64,000 bases of DNA from Bifidobacterium scardovii JCM 12489 = DSM 13734 (GCF_001042635.1 NZ_AP012331.1:434001-498000), one strand, 5' to 3'. Shown: positions 18,860-30,869, counted from the stretch's first letter. The notes: a model not told the origin generated them from the letters alone. Numbers and translations: made by a program.

Positions 18860-19564
18860 ATGGCGATGGATGAGGCTCTCGGCGCGATTCGCGACTACAT
18901 TGCCGACGGGAAGGTCAAGCCCGGCGACAAGCTGCCGTCCGAGGGACGCCTGTGCGAGATGCTCGGCATGTCCCGGAGCCCGGTGCGTGAGGCTTTGAGG
19001 ATGCTCGAGGCGCTGAACGTAGTGGATATCCGCCATGGCTCCGGCGTGTACGTCAAAAGCCTGGGCTCCGAGGAACTGATCGCCAGCCTGTCCTTGGTGA
19101 TGGGGCTGATGCCCCTGTCGTCGTTGCTGGATATGTATGACCTGCGGCTGATCGTCGAGTCGTCGTTGACGGAGCGCGCGGCGGCGCGCATCACCGATGA
19201 TCAGATCGACGAGCTGCTGCGCATTCAGATGTCGATCGAGGCCGCGGTGCATCCGGACGGTACGTCGAAACTCGATGACGAGTTTCATGATTTGATCGCG
19301 CGGGTGGCCGACAGCCCGTCGTCGCGCGCGTTGCTCGGGGTGATGCGGTCAAGATCGAGCAATTATCGACTGTACCGCACCGAACGGGCGATCGAAGTCT
19401 TCCGCGTGAATAACGCCGGGCATCGCGAGATCATCAATGCGTTGAGACGCCGTGACCCGGTGTTGGCCAAAGGAGCCATGGCGGCCCATATCGATTCCAC
19501 GAGAGGCTGGCTGGCCGCGTTGAAGCCCGAGGCCGAGATCAAGGAAAGTGATTCCGGCCGTTAG
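18860..19564 (+). CDS. GntR-family transcriptional regulator, FadR subfamily (FCD domain)
   Basis: 234-residue DNA-binding protein. The N-terminal winged HTH has KPGDKLPSEGRLCEMLGMSR and SPVREALRMLEAL, classic GntR signatures. The C-terminal FCD ligand domain has the helical DLRLIVESSLTERAA start, DDEFHDLIARVADSP (metal/ligand Asp-His) and NAGHREIINALRRRD with the second His. Divergent from the aminotransferase/ABC operon, which it presumably regulates in response to the imported compound or a product. The start at ATG 18860 has GAGGTG upstream. Confidence 0.9.
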   Translation: MAMDEALGAIRDYIADGKVKPGDKLPSEGRLCEMLGMSRSPVREALRMLEALNVVDIRHGSGVYVKSLGSEELIASLSLVMGLMPLSSLLDMYDLRLIVESSLTERAAARITDDQIDELLRIQMSIEAAVHPDGTSKLDDEFHDLIARVADSPSSRALLGVMRSRSSNYRLYRTERAIEVFRVNNAGHREIINALRRRDPVLAKGAMAAHIDSTRGWLAALKPEAEIKESDSGR

Positions 19565-19874
19565 TCTGCGGTGCCGGTATGGCCGGGATATCGGCATGCG
19601 AGAGACTTCGCCGGAAAATGACGCACTGTTCACGCTCCGGCAATTTTTGTGTCATACTTAGGGGTGGCGGTTCTGCAAGCCGCCGAGCATCCGACGGCGT
19701 CGATCCCCTTGCGTGTGCATTCCGCAGGGCCGGTGTCCGCCGTCGCGGCAAGGACTTTTTGACCGTTGCTTCATGCGGGCGCAATCTGATGCGCGACCAC
19801 GGTGAGAGCGTGGTGTGACAGCCGTATGGGGCTTGACCTAGGCGATGCGGTTGCAGCGCGTCGCGAGGAGCATT
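19565..19874 (+). other. Gap and 5' region before the RNase E/G gene
   Basis: 310 bp without a convincing gene. TTCACG (about 19629) and CATACT (about 19653) are spaced 18 bp and form a fair sigma-70-like promoter. A short hairpin GGCGG...CCGCC lies at 19666-19684. This probably drives the RNase gene with a long leader. The promoter call is low certainty. Confidence 0.35.
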
Positions 19875-22712
19875 GTGCCCAGTGTAAATCAGGAGGGCCT
19901 CGGCGACGCCGAAGCCGTTGAAAACGTTGTACCGGATCTGTCGTCGCTGTCCCAGAGCGCATCGTCCGCAACCCCGGCCCCGCGCCGCCGCCGCGGCGGG
20001 CGCCGCGTGGTGCGTGGGGCGGGCGCCGCGGGCGCCGCGGTCGCGCTGACCGTCGAGGACCATTCCGCGCCGCTGTTCGAGGAACCGCGGGTTCCCTCGC
20101 TGGACGACCACGATGCCGAGCGGGACGACGCCCCGTCCTCGCGCCCGTCCCGCGGATCGAATCGCCGCAGGCCGTTGCACGCGGATGCGGATGCCGACGC
20201 AGCCGAGGAGACGCCGGCGAGCGGGGCCCCGGCCCGCGGCGACGGCGATGCCCGCGACGACGAGCCGGTGCGCCGCACCCGTTCCCGCCGCCGCACCCCG
20301 ATGCGCGACCAGAATGACGATGACGATGCGCGCGGCGACGAGGCTCCGCGCCGCTCCCGCCGCACCCGGAGCGTGTCGCGTGACGAATCCGGCGACGACC
20401 GTCTGCTGGACGCCATCGACACGTTGCCGGAGGACCGCGGGGCCGGCCATGGTTCCGCGCGCGGCCCGCGCCCGATGACCTCGCTGCTGTTCCAGGAGCC
20501 GGTGCTTCCGGCGATCGGCAGCCGGGCCCGCGACGACCGCGACGATCTCGACGACCGTGGCCGCGATGCCGCGGCGGATCGCGACGACCGCGATGCGGAT
20601 GCCGAACGTCCATCCCGCCGCTCCCGTCGCCGCCGTGGCGGCGGCGAACTCGTGCCGGTCCCCGCGGGCGACGCGGATGAGCGCGAGTCCCGGTCCGACC
20701 ACGACTCTCGGGGTTCCCGCGACGACGCCGACGAGGCCGAGTCCGGCCGTTCCCGCCGTTCCCGCCGCCTGAACGCGCAGGAGCGCCGCGCCGCGGCCGA
20801 GGTCGAGCAGATCGAGGAGGACCTCGAATACGACGACATCACCTATGCGCCGATCACCGAGGAGGATCTGTCCGAAGGGCCGACCCGTTCCCGTCGTCGC
20901 CGCCGCAGGGGAGGCAAGGACGCTGACCGCGACGCCGATCGCGCCTCGCGCGAGAACCGGGACGACCGCGATTCCGGCGAATCGTCCGATGCCGGCGCCT
21001 CCGACGAGTCGCCGCGCCGCCACCGTGACGAGGGCGAGGACGAGGATTCCACGGTGACCCGCCGCCGTCGCCGCCGCCGTTCCAAGTCGGGCGACGACTC
21101 CGCCGAGGAGTCGCCGCGCCGCTCCCGCAAGCAGCAGTACATCGACGAGATCACCGACATCGAGGGCTCCACGCGACTGGAGGCCAAGAAGCAGCGCCGC
21201 CGCGACAACCGCCGCGAGCGCTCCCGTCAGTCGCAGCTCATGGAGCAGGATTTCCTCGCCCGCCGCGAGAACGTCGAGCGCCTGATGGTCGTGCGCCAGC
21301 GCGGCCGCCATACGCAGATCTCCGTGATCGAGGACAATGTGCTCGTCGAGCACTACGTCTCCGACATCCAGGAGGTCGCGACGGTCGGCAACGTGTATCT
21401 CGGCCGCGTGCAGAACGTGCTGCCGAGCATGGAGGCCGCATTCGTCGACATCGGCCAGGCGCGCAACGGCGTGCTGTACGCCGGTGAGGTCAACTGGGAC
21501 GCCGCCCGCCTCGACGGCCAGCCGCGCCGCATCGAGCTCGCGTTCAAGTCGGGCGACCCGGTGCTGGTGCAGGTCACCAAGGACCCGATCGGGCACAAGG
21601 GCGCCCGCCTGACCTCGCAGGTCACGCTGGCCGGCCGTTTTCTCGTGCTCGTGCCGTCCGGCGGCATGACCGGCGTGAGCCGCAAGCTGAGCGACCGCGA
21701 ACGCAGCCGGCTCAAGGGCATCGTCTCGAAGATCGCGCCGAAGGACATGGGCGTGATCATCCGCACCGCGGCCGAGGGCGCGTCCGAGGAGGCGATCGTC
21801 AAGGATCTGGAGAACCTGATCCGCCAGTGGGAGCGCATCACGGCCAAGCGCGAGGAGTTCCTGCACGGCCGCCGGCCCAAGCTGCTGCAGGGCGAGCCCG
21901 ATGTGGCGATCCGCGTGGTGCGCGATATCTTCAACGACGACTTCAAGCAGATGATCGTCGAAGGGGACAATGTCTACGACCGCATCGAGGAGTACCTCGA
22001 GACGATGGCCCCCGACCTGCGCGACAAGCTCGTCAAGTGGGACCCGGCCGAGCACGAGGGCAAGGACGTGTTCGACCGATGGCAGATCGACTCCCAGCTG
22101 CGCAAGGGCATGGAACGCCAGGTGTACCTGCCGTCCGGCGGCTCGATCGTCATCGACCGCACCGAGGCCATGACCACCATCGACGTGAACACGGGCCGCT
22201 TCATCGGCAAGGGCAAGAGCCTCGAGGAGACGGTGACGCGGTGCAACCTGGAGGCGGCCGAGGAGATCGCCCGCCAGCTGCGCCTGCGCGACATCGGCGG
22301 CATGGTGATGATCGACTTCGTCGACATGGTGATGCCCGCGAACCGCGATCTGGTGCTGCGCCGCCTGGTCGAGTGCCTGGCGCGCGACCGCACCAAGCAC
22401 CAGGTGGCGGAGGTCACGTCGCTCGGCCTGGTGCAGATGACCCGCAAGCGCATCGGCCAGGGCCTGGTCGAGGCGTTCTCCGAGGAGTGCCCGACCTGCA
22501 AGGGCCGCGGGTTCATCCTGCACGACGAGCCGACCGTCAATGCCGAGTACGACGATCCGTACGCGCTCAAGGGCGGCGACCCGTTCATCAAGACGAACAA
22601 GCACGGCCGCGGCGCCGACGTGCAGGTGCCGCAGGGCTCCAGCGCGGCCGTCAAGGCCAAGCTCGCCCAGATCGCGGCGGCCGCCGTCGCCGCGAACACC
22701 GGGGACGAGTGA
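19875..22712 (+). CDS. rne: Ribonuclease E/G family endoribonuclease
   Basis: 945-residue cytosolic endoribonuclease for mRNA turnover and rRNA/tRNA processing. The first ~440 residues are a low-complexity extension rich in Arg, Asp and Ser, with many RRRRR-type runs. The catalytic part starts near NVYLGRVQNVLPSMEAAFVD (S1 domain), then has the DNase I-like domain with the metal-binding Asp residues in DVNTGRF and MIDFVDM, and the Zn-link CPTCKGRG. Actinobacterial enzymes carry their disordered region at the N-terminus, as here. GTG 19875 is preceded by GAGGAG; ATG 19845 is an alternative start in frame. A GC-rich hairpin follows the stop. Confidence 0.9.
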   Translation: MPSVNQEGLGDAEAVENVVPDLSSLSQSASSATPAPRRRRGGRRVVRGAGAAGAAVALTVEDHSAPLFEEPRVPSLDDHDAERDDAPSSRPSRGSNRRRPLHADADADAAEETPASGAPARGDGDARDDEPVRRTRSRRRTPMRDQNDDDDARGDEAPRRSRRTRSVSRDESGDDRLLDAIDTLPEDRGAGHGSARGPRPMTSLLFQEPVLPAIGSRARDDRDDLDDRGRDAAADRDDRDADAERPSRRSRRRRGGGELVPVPAGDADERESRSDHDSRGSRDDADEAESGRSRRSRRLNAQERRAAAEVEQIEEDLEYDDITYAPITEEDLSEGPTRSRRRRRRGGKDADRDADRASRENRDDRDSGESSDAGASDESPRRHRDEGEDEDSTVTRRRRRRRSKSGDDSAEESPRRSRKQQYIDEITDIEGSTRLEAKKQRRRDNRRERSRQSQLMEQDFLARRENVERLMVVRQRGRHTQISVIEDNVLVEHYVSDIQEVATVGNVYLGRVQNVLPSMEAAFVDIGQARNGVLYAGEVNWDAARLDGQPRRIELAFKSGDPVLVQVTKDPIGHKGARLTSQVTLAGRFLVLVPSGGMTGVSRKLSDRERSRLKGIVSKIAPKDMGVIIRTAAEGASEEAIVKDLENLIRQWERITAKREEFLHGRRPKLLQGEPDVAIRVVRDIFNDDFKQMIVEGDNVYDRIEEYLETMAPDLRDKLVKWDPAEHEGKDVFDRWQIDSQLRKGMERQVYLPSGGSIVIDRTEAMTTIDVNTGRFIGKGKSLEETVTRCNLEAAEEIARQLRLRDIGGMVMIDFVDMVMPANRDLVLRRLVECLARDRTKHQVAEVTSLGLVQMTRKRIGQGLVEAFSEECPTCKGRGFILHDEPTVNAEYDDPYALKGGDPFIKTNKHGRGADVQVPQGSSAAVKAKLAQIAAAAVAANTGDE

Positions 22713-22742
22713 CGGACCAGCCTTTTGGCATATCGGACATAT

Positions 22743-22780
22743 CGGAATGGACGGCATCGGGTCCGACTCCGTCCATTCCG
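22743..22780 (+). terminator. Hairpin after the RNase E/G gene
   Basis: Perfect 12-bp stem (CGGAATGGACGG, 22743-22754, with 22769-22780) and 14-nt loop, 30 bp after the stop. No U-tract follows. Confidence 0.55.
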
Positions 22781-22805
22781 GTATGCCGAACATCAAACGG
22801 CGATC

Positions 22806-22847
22806 GGCGTGTCAGATTTGACACGCCCGGAATTCGACTTGCATTAG
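22806..22847 (+). promoter_or_regulatory. rplU-rpmA promoter overlapped by a palindrome
   Basis: TTGACA at 22818-22823 is a consensus -35; CATTAG at 22842-22847 is a weak -10 at 18 bp spacing. A perfect 9-bp inverted repeat, GGCGTGTCA and TGACACGCC with a 4-bp spacer (22806-22827), overlaps the -35. It could be an operator. Confidence 0.5.
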
Positions 22848-22942
22848 TACAAGGGTCGGTGTACGTTTGATAGTCGGTGTCTGACCAGCGGCTTGCGTGT
22901 GTCAGGCAAGTAGCTTTATAACACCATAGCAAGGAACGAAGC

Positions 22943-23251
22943 ATGTACGCGATTGTGAAGGCCGGTGGCCATCAGGAAAAGGTCGAGGTCGGTGACGTGA
23001 TTCTCGTCAACCGTCTCGATGCCAAGAAGGGCGACGCCGTGGAATTCCCGGTGGCCCTGGTTGTGGACGGCGCCAAGGTTGTCCTGGGTGCCAAGGATCT
23101 CGCCGCAGTTTCCGTCAAGGGCGAAGTTGTTGACGACGAGGCCAAGGGTCCGAAGATCAACATCATGAAGTACAAGAACAAGACCGGCGTGACCCGCCGC
23201 AAGGGCCACCGCCAGCCGCTGACCGCCGTCAAGATCACGGCGATCGCCTGA
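22943..23251 (+). CDS. rplU: 50S ribosomal protein L21
   Basis: 102-residue ribosomal protein that binds 23S r[21 protein letters not shown] and [16 protein letters not shown] are the L21 signatures. Length is normal. RBS AAGGA lies 7 nt before ATG. It forms an operon with rpmA, 30 bp downstream, as in most bacteria. Confidence 0.97.
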   Translation: MYAIVKAGGHQEKVEVGDVILVNRLDAKKGDAVEFPVALVVDGAKVVLGAKDLAAVSVKGEVVDDEAKGPKINIMKYKNKTGVTRRKGHRQPLTAVKITAIA

Positions 23252-23281
23252 TTGCAGGACTAGGACCGAAAGGAACAGATC

Positions 23282-25320
<2,039 letters not shown>

Positions 25321-25417
25321 TCCCGGGGAACGGGGTCCAGCCGCGTGCCGGGCGTGGCGTACCATGCACGGGACGCGGCCGTATGCGGCGCGTGAGTCGC
25401 CGGGCCCCAGCCGGGAT

Positions 25418-25443
25418 CCTGATCGTATGACCTGATCGTATGA
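25418..25443 (+). repeat. 13-bp tandem duplication upstream of proB
   Basis: CCTGATCGTATGA occurs twice head-to-tail (25418-25430, 25431-25443), ending 20 bp before the proB start. Confidence 0.9.
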
Positions 25444-25463
25444 GTTGCACAGGGGAGGAAGTT

Positions 25464-26594
25464 ATGCCCGTTTCCGAGGCGGAGGTGCGCCTGGCGGTTG
25501 CCGCGGCGCGGACCGTGGTCGTCAAGGTCGGATCGAGTTCGCTCACCCAGCCGTCCGGGCACCTGGACGTCGGCAAGCTGTCCGCGCTGGCCGCCGCGCT
25601 GTCGGCGGCCGTGGGGCAGGGCGCGCGCGTCGTGCTGGTCTCCTCCGGCGCCATCGCCGCTGGGTTCGGCCCGCTCGGATTCGACTCCAGGCCCACCGAC
25701 GTGGCCACGCAGCAGGCCACCGCGGCGGTCGGCCAGGGGCTGCTCATGGCCCAGTACGAAATGGCGTTCGGCCGGTTCGGCGTGCGCGTCGGCCAGATCC
25801 TGATCACGGCCGAGGACACGATCCGCGCCGTGCAGTACCGCAACGTGCAGCGCACGCTGGGACGGCTGCTCGAGCTCGGCGTGGTGCCGATCGTCAACGA
25901 GAACGACTCGCTGGCCAGCAACGAGATCCGCTTCGGCGACAACGACCGCCTGTCCGCGCTGGTCGCCAATATCGTGCGCGCCGACGCGCTTGTGCTGCTG
26001 ACCGACGTCGACGCGCTGTACACCGCGCCGCCCTCGCAGCCCGGCTCCCGCCGCATCGGCTATGTGCCCGACGTGATCGCGGCTCTCGACGACGTCACCG
26101 TCGGCGGATCGGCCTCCGGGGTCGGCACCGGCGGCATGGTCACCAAGCTGGAGGCGGCCCGCGTGGCCGCCGTGTCCGGCATCCCGACGGTGCTCACCTG
26201 CGCTTCGAACGCCGGCCCGGCGCTGATGGGCGATCCGGTCGGCACCGCGTTCGCGCCGGTCAAGCACCGCGGGTCGTCGCGGCGCCTGTGGATCGGGTTC
26301 GCGGCGAACCCGCGCGGCACGCTCGTGGCCGACGAGGGCGCGTCCCGTGCCGTGCGCGGCGGGCGGGCCAGCCTGCTGTCCGCCGGCGTGCTCGAGGTGC
26401 GCGGCGAATTCTCCGCCGGCGACCCGGTGTGGATCGACGACGAATCGGGCGAGCACCTGGCGCGCGGACTCGCGGGGTTCGACTCCGAGGAGATCCCCCA
26501 GATGCTCGGCCGCACCACCGTGCAGCTCAAGCGTTTTCTCGGCGACGAGTACGCGCATCCGCTCGTGCATCGCGACAACCTTGTACTGGTGTGA
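25464..26594 (+). CDS. proB: Glutamate 5-kinase
   Basis: 376-residue cytosolic kinase for the first step of proline synthesis from glutamate. The amino-acid kinase domain has VVKVGSSSL, VLVSSGAIAAG, VPIVNENDSLA, FGDND and GTGGMVTKLEAA. The C-terminal PUA domain (about residues 280-365) is present. ATG 25464 has GGGAGGAAG at ideal distance; the in-frame ATG at 25440 does not. The gene follows obgE by about 140 bp; proA is not next to it here. Confidence 0.94.
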   Translation: MPVSEAEVRLAVAAARTVVVKVGSSSLTQPSGHLDVGKLSALAAALSAAVGQGARVVLVSSGAIAAGFGPLGFDSRPTDVATQQATAAVGQGLLMAQYEMAFGRFGVRVGQILITAEDTIRAVQYRNVQRTLGRLLELGVVPIVNENDSLASNEIRFGDNDRLSALVANIVRADALVLLTDVDALYTAPPSQPGSRRIGYVPDVIAALDDVTVGGSASGVGTGGMVTKLEAARVAAVSGIPTVLTCASNAGPALMGDPVGTAFAPVKHRGSSRRLWIGFAANPRGTLVADEGASRAVRGGRASLLSAGVLEVRGEFSAGDPVWIDDESGEHLARGLAGFDSEEIPQMLGRTTVQLKRFLGDEYAHPLVHRDNLVLV

Positions 26595-26724
26595 ACGCGG
26601 GGCGCACGCCGGGCGAATGCCGACGTGAACGCTTGCGTTGGCATTCGCCGCGCGAATCGCCCGGCCGGCGCCATATCCGGTCTACCGGATTTCGCGTGTT
26701 GGGTTTAGCATGGGAGCCATGACT

Positions 26725-27930
26725 ATGGCTCAATGGCAGACTCTTTCCGACCGTATCAACAATGTGGCTCCGAGCGCGACTCTGGCCGTCGATTCCAAGG
26801 CGAAGGCGATGAAGGCCGCCGGGCTCGATGTAGTCGGTTTCGGTGCCGGCGAGCCGAATTTCCCGACGCCCGCCCCGATCGTCGCGGCCGCGGCCGAGGC
26901 GGTGCAGGACCCGAAGAACTATCGTTACACGCCGACCGCCGGCCTGCCCGAGCTGCGCAAGGCCATCGCCGAGAAGACGCTGCGCGATTCCGGCTATGAG
27001 GTGGCCCCGGAGCAGGTGGTGGTGACCAACGGCGGCAAGCAGGCCGTGTACGAGACCTTCCAGATCCTGCTCGACGAGGGCGACGAGGTCATCATCCCGA
27101 CCCCGTACTGGACCAGCTACCCCGAGGCCGTGAAACTGGCCGGCGGCAAGCCCGTGGAGGTCTTCGCCGGCGGCGACCGCGACTTCGAGCCCGATCTGGC
27201 CGCGCTGGAGGCGGCGCGCACCGACCGCACCAAGGCGATCATCGTCAATTCCCCGAACAACCCGACCGGCGCCGTGTGGAGCCCCGAAACGGTCGTGGCG
27301 ATCGGCAAGTGGGCCATCGAGCACCATATCTGGATCATCTCCGACGAGATCTACGAGCACCTGAACTACGACGACGCCAAGACCACGTACATCGGCGCGG
27401 CCGTGCCCGAGTGCCGCGACCAGCTCATCGTGCTCAACGGCGTGGCCAAGACCTACGCGATGCCCGGCTGGCGCGTCGGCTGGCTGATCGCGCCGGAGCC
27501 CGTGGCCAAGGCCGCGTCCAAGCTGCAGGGCCACATGACCTCCAACGTGGCGAACATCTCGCAGCGGGCCGCGCTGGCGGCGGTGTCCGGCACGCTGAAC
27601 GAGGTGTACCGCATGCGCGAGGCCTTCGACGTGCGCCGCAAGGCCATCGTTACGGCGCTCAACGGCATCGACGGCGTGACGTGCCCGGTGCCGACCGGCG
27701 CGTTCTACGCCTTCGCCGATGTGAGTGCGCTGCTGAACCGCCCGCTCGGCCCCAACGGCACCGTGTCGTCCAGCACGTCGGAGCTGGCCGCCGCGCTGCT
27801 CGACGAGGCCCATGTCGCCGCGGTGCCCGGCGAGGCCTTCGGCGCCCCCGGATACCTGCGGTTCTCCTACGCGCTGGCCGACGACCAGCTCGCCGAGGGC
27901 ATGCGCCGGTTCAAGCAGTGGGTGGCCTGA
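26725..27930 (+). CDS. aspC: Pyridoxal-phosphate aminotransferase, aspartate type (class I)
   Basis: 401-residue fold-type I aminotransferase, subfamily Ib aspartate aminotransferase-like. [12 protein letters not shown] at the N-terminus, [19 protein letters not shown] (with the conserved Asn), SDEIYEH, and the Schiff-base Lys in [16 protein letters not shown]-terminal Arg segment (YLRFSYA) would bind the carboxylate. ATG 26725 is 8 nt after GGGAG; ATG 26719 is possible. Likely reaction: aspartate/2-oxoglutarate transamination; other amino-acid specificity cannot be excluded. A terminator follows. Confidence 0.9.
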   Translation: MAQWQTLSDRINNVAPSATLAVDSKAKAMKAAGLDVVGFGAGEPNFPTPAPIVAAAAEAVQDPKNYRYTPTAGLPELRKAIAEKTLRDSGYEVAPEQVVVTNGGKQAVYETFQILLDEGDEVIIPTPYWTSYPEAVKLAGGKPVEVFAGGDRDFEPDLAALEAARTDRTKAIIVNSPNNPTGAVWSPETVVAIGKWAIEHHIWIISDEIYEHLNYDDAKTTYIGAAVPECRDQLIVLNGVAKTYAMPGWRVGWLIAPEPVAKAASKLQGHMTSNVANISQRAALAAVSGTLNEVYRMREAFDVRRKAIVTALNGIDGVTCPVPTGAFYAFADVSALLNRPLGPNGTVSSSTSELAAALLDEAHVAAVPGEAFGAPGYLRFSYALADDQLAEGMRRFKQWVA

Positions 27931-28022
27931 TCGCGCCGATTGCGGGCCGGCCTCGCCGCGTTGCGTGTCGCGGCGAGATCGGCCGGCGTGGCTCCCGTTG
28001 AGACATGCCGACATATCGTTGG

Positions 28023-28049
28023 AATCCCGTGGTTTTGCCACGGGATTTT
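28023..28049 (+). terminator. Intrinsic terminator after aspC
   Basis: 10-bp stem AATCCCGTGG (28023-28032) with 28038-28047, 5-nt loop, then TTTTCC counting stem residues. A second GC-rich hairpin lies closer to the stop, at about 27950-27995. Confidence 0.75.
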
Positions 28050-28158
28050 CCATTCGATTGGACGAACGGGAGAAAAGCCGCTAGTATTTCTCCTTGGCGG
28101 TTTTGCCGAGCGTAAGCGTCCCGGTCTAGCGGGGCCGGTAGCATGGCAGAGTTCACCT

Positions 28159-28234
28159 AGGGAAGTGGCGCAATTGGTAGCGCAACGGTCTCCAAAACCG
28201 TAGGTTGTGGGTTCGAGTCCCGCCTTCCCTGCCA
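28159..28234 (+). tRNA. tRNA-Trp (anticodon CCA)
   Basis: Cloverleaf: acceptor AGGGAAG pairs with CTTCCCT, D-arm GCGCAATTGGTAGCGC, anticodon loop CTCCAAA giving CCA, T-loop GGTTCGAGTCC, discriminator G and an encoded CCA (28232-28234). It lies 38 bp upstream of secE, the usual tRNA-Trp-secE-nusG-rplK order of Actinobacteria. Confidence 0.96.
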
Positions 28235-28272
28235 AGTCTCTTGAATAATTCCGTGAAGCGTAAGGATGGTTT

Positions 28273-28500
28273 ATGGCTAAGGCAAGTAAAGCCGCGAAGG
28301 CAAAGAAACCAAACGTCTTTATGCGCATCGGTCTGTTTATCAAGCAGATTATCGACGAACTTCGCAAGGTCGTCACCCCCACTGCCAAGGAACTGTTCTT
28401 CTGGTCCCTGGCGGTGTTCATTTTCGTGCTGTTCCTGATGGCGATCGTCACGGGTATGGACTTCGGTCTGGGCAAGCTCGTGCTGTGGGTGTTCGGCTGA
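28273..28500 (+). CDS. secE: Preprotein translocase subunit SecE
   Basis: 75-residue single-TM protein that stabilises SecY in the SecYEG channel. A Lys/Ala-rich cytoplasmic leader, then the amphipathic FIKQIIDELRKVVTPT hallmark, then one TM (about residues 44-66). RBS AAGGA before ATG. nusG follows after 30 bp in the same operon. Confidence 0.95.
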   Translation: MAKASKAAKAKKPNVFMRIGLFIKQIIDELRKVVTPTAKELFFWSLAVFIFVLFLMAIVTGMDFGLGKLVLWVFG

Positions 28501-28530
28501 TCCTAGACCAACCTGAAGGTGTAAAGATAC

Positions 28531-29412
28531 ATGAATGATGAAGTGAATCTCGAAAATCTCGACGCGCTGCCCGACATCGCGCAGGATGACGCCGCGCAGG
28601 CCGAGGTGAATCTCGACGCGCTGCCGGTTGCCGACGAGCTTGACGAGACCGCCTCTGAAGGTGCTGTCGACGCCGCTGCGGCCGACGATACCGCGCAGGC
28701 CGACGCTTCGTCCGCCGGCGAGGATTCCGCCGATGCCGGTGACGGCGATGCGGCTGACGATGCCGACGATTCCACCGAAGCCGACGGTGAGCAGGACGCC
28801 GGCGCGAAGGCCGTCGCCGAATTCTCCAAGCAGCTGCGCACGCTCGAAGGCAAGTGGTATGTGCTGCACACGTACTCCGGCTACGAGAAGCGCGTGAAGA
28901 CCAACGTCGAATCCCGTATCGCCAGCTTTGGCCTCGAAGACAAGATCTTCCAGATCGAAGTGCCGATGGAGGAATACGTCAAGCACACCGAGAAGGGCAA
29001 GAAGGTCGTCACCCGCGTGCATGTCCCGGGTTATGTGCTGATCCGCATGTTGCCGGACGAGAACGCCCGCCGCATCGTGCGCGAGACCGAGGGCGTGACC
29101 GGCTTCGTCGGCCCGACCAAGGATCCGGCGCCGCTGTCGCGCAAGGAGGTCGTCTCGATGATGGCCCCGATGATCGCGTCCGAGGCGCTCAAGAAGGCCG
29201 GCGACAAGGTCGCGGCCGCCAAGAACCGCCCCGTCGAGGTCTCCTACGCCGTGGGCGATCAGGTCACCGTCACCGACGGTCCGTTCACCACGATGCCCGC
29301 CGTCGTCTCCGATGTCGAGCCGACCACGCAGAAGCTCACCGTGCTCGTCTCCATCTTCGGCCGTGACACGCCGGTCGAGCTCGGCTTCAACCAGGTCGAG
29401 AAGCTGCAGTAA
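28531..29412 (+). CDS. nusG: Transcription termination/antitermination protein NusG
   Basis: 293-residue RNA polymerase-binding factor. The first ~105 residues are an acidic Ala/Asp/Glu-rich extension common in Actinobacteria. The NGN domain starts at [19 protein letters not shown] and includes VPGYVLIRM and [15 protein letters not shown]. The KOW domain is at the C-terminus ([18 protein letters not shown]). RBS GAAGGTG. A terminator follows and separates it from rplKA. Confidence 0.96.
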   Translation: MNDEVNLENLDALPDIAQDDAAQAEVNLDALPVADELDETASEGAVDAAAADDTAQADASSAGEDSADAGDGDAADDADDSTEADGEQDAGAKAVAEFSKQLRTLEGKWYVLHTYSGYEKRVKTNVESRIASFGLEDKIFQIEVPMEEYVKHTEKGKKVVTRVHVPGYVLIRMLPDENARRIVRETEGVTGFVGPTKDPAPLSRKEVVSMMAPMIASEALKKAGDKVAAAKNRPVEVSYAVGDQVTVTDGPFTTMPAVVSDVEPTTQKLTVLVSIFGRDTPVELGFNQVEKLQ

Positions 29413-29440
29413 CCGCAGCGTCAGAATACGTTATCCGCGA

Positions 29441-29467
29441 AATCCCCGCCCACCCGGCGGGGATTTT
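29441..29467 (+). terminator. Intrinsic terminator after nusG
   Basis: 10-bp stem AATCCCCGCC (29441-29450) with 29456-29465, 5-nt loop, then TTG; the T-run is short. A CATAAT hexamer at 29521-29526 is a plausible -10 for the rplK-rplA operon. Confidence 0.7.
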
Positions 29468-29678
29468 GTGTTGTGCAGGGCCGGGCGGGAGCGGAGCGCG
29501 ATCTTGTCCGCATTGGCCGGCATAATAGGAAAGCTTGTGTCTGGAGGGTCGAACGCGTGCTCGTCACGCCGGCGGGCCCGCTAGCACAGCACAGCAATAC
29601 AGGTTGCGGGAGGAGTCCGCGCGGCAGCCGCCGTGCGCGTCGCCGTCATCACCGCTTCACAGAAAGAAGAACCATACA

Positions 29679-30110
29679 ATGGCTCCCAAGAAGAAAGTCT
29701 CGGCGCTGATCAAGCTCCAGATCCAGGCTGGCAAGGCCAACCCGGCCCCGCCGCTGGGCCCGGCTCTGGGTTCGCACGGCGTGAACATCATGGACTTCTG
29801 CAAGGCCTACAACGCGGCCACGCAGGACAAGATGGGCCAGGTCGTCCCCGTCGAGATCACCGTCTACGAAGATCGTTCCTTCACCTTCGTCCTGAAGACC
29901 CCGCCGGCGGCTGCTCTGCTGCTCAAGGCGGCCGGCATCCAGAAGGGCACCGAGAACCCGCTGACCCACAAGGTCGGTTCCGTCACCAAGGCCCAGGTCC
30001 GCGAGATCGCCGAGATCAAGATGCCCGACCTGTCCGCTCGTGACGTTGAAGCCGGCATGAAGATCATCGAGGGCACCGCCCGTTCGATGGGCATCACGGT
30101 TACCGACTGA
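29679..30110 (+). CDS. rplK: 50S ribosomal protein L11
   Basis: 143-residue protein of the GTPase-associated centre; binds 23S rRNA with L10. [15 protein letters not shown], the proline-rich [20 protein letters not shown] and C-terminal GTARSMGI are diagnostic. ATG 29679 follows an A/G-rich AGAAAGAAG RBS; upstream in-frame codons are a leader, not protein. rplA follows after 14 bp. Confidence 0.96.
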   Translation: MAPKKKVSALIKLQIQAGKANPAPPLGPALGSHGVNIMDFCKAYNAATQDKMGQVVPVEITVYEDRSFTFVLKTPPAAALLLKAAGIQKGTENPLTHKVGSVTKAQVREIAEIKMPDLSARDVEAGMKIIEGTARSMGITVTD

Positions 30111-30124
30111 GAGGAGAAGGACAA

Positions 30125-30817
30125 ATGGTACAGCGTTCCAAGAAGTATCGCGAAGCGGCCGAGAAGGTCGATCGCAACAACCTCTACACTGCCAACGAGG
30201 CCATCGCTCTCGTCAAGAGCATGCCGGAGTACAAGTTCGACCAGACCGTGGAAGCGGTGCTGCGCCTGAACGTGGATCCGCGCAAGGCCGACCAGCTGGT
30301 CCGCGGCTCCGTCCTGCTGCCTCACGGCACCGGCAAGACCGCCAAGGTTCTCGTGTTCGCCCGTGGCCCGAAGGCCACCGAGGCCACCGAGGCCGGTGCC
30401 GACATCGTCGGTGACGACGACCTGATCGCCAAGGTCCAGGGCGGCTTCCTCGACTTCGACGCCGTGGTCGCCACTCCGGACATGATGGGCAAGGTCGGCC
30501 GTCTGGGCCGCGTGCTCGGCCCGCGTGGCCTCATGCCGAACCCGAAGACCGGCACCGTCACCATGGACGTGACCAAGGCCATCAAGGACATCAAGGGCGG
30601 CAAGGTCGACTTCCGCGTCGACAAGAACGGCAACCTGTCCTTCCTGATCGGCAAGCTGTCCTTCGACGAGACCGCTCTGGAAGAGAACTTCAAGGCCGTG
30701 GCCGACGAAGTCAAGCGTCTCAAGCCGTCCACCGTGAAGGGCCGCTACGTCACCAAGGCGACCATCACCTCCACGATGAACCCCGGCGTCCCGGTCGATC
30801 CGGCCGCGTTCGCCTGA
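30125..30817 (+). CDS. rplA: 50S ribosomal protein L1
   Basis: 230-residue L1-stalk protein, also an autogenous translational repressor of its operon in many bacteria. [15 protein letters not shown], the [12 protein letters not shown] and [20 protein letters not shown] signatures are present. RBS GAGGAGAAGG. Ends before a large palindrome. Confidence 0.96.
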   Translation: MVQRSKKYREAAEKVDRNNLYTANEAIALVKSMPEYKFDQTVEAVLRLNVDPRKADQLVRGSVLLPHGTGKTAKVLVFARGPKATEATEAGADIVGDDDLIAKVQGGFLDFDAVVATPDMMGKVGRLGRVLGPRGLMPNPKTGTVTMDVTKAIKDIKGGKVDFRVDKNGNLSFLIGKLSFDETALEENFKAVADEVKRLKPSTVKGRYVTKATITSTMNPGVPVDPAAFA

Positions 30818-30869
30818 TCCTGTCGCGGCCGGGCCATCCAGGATATGGCTCGACCGCGATCGATCTTCA

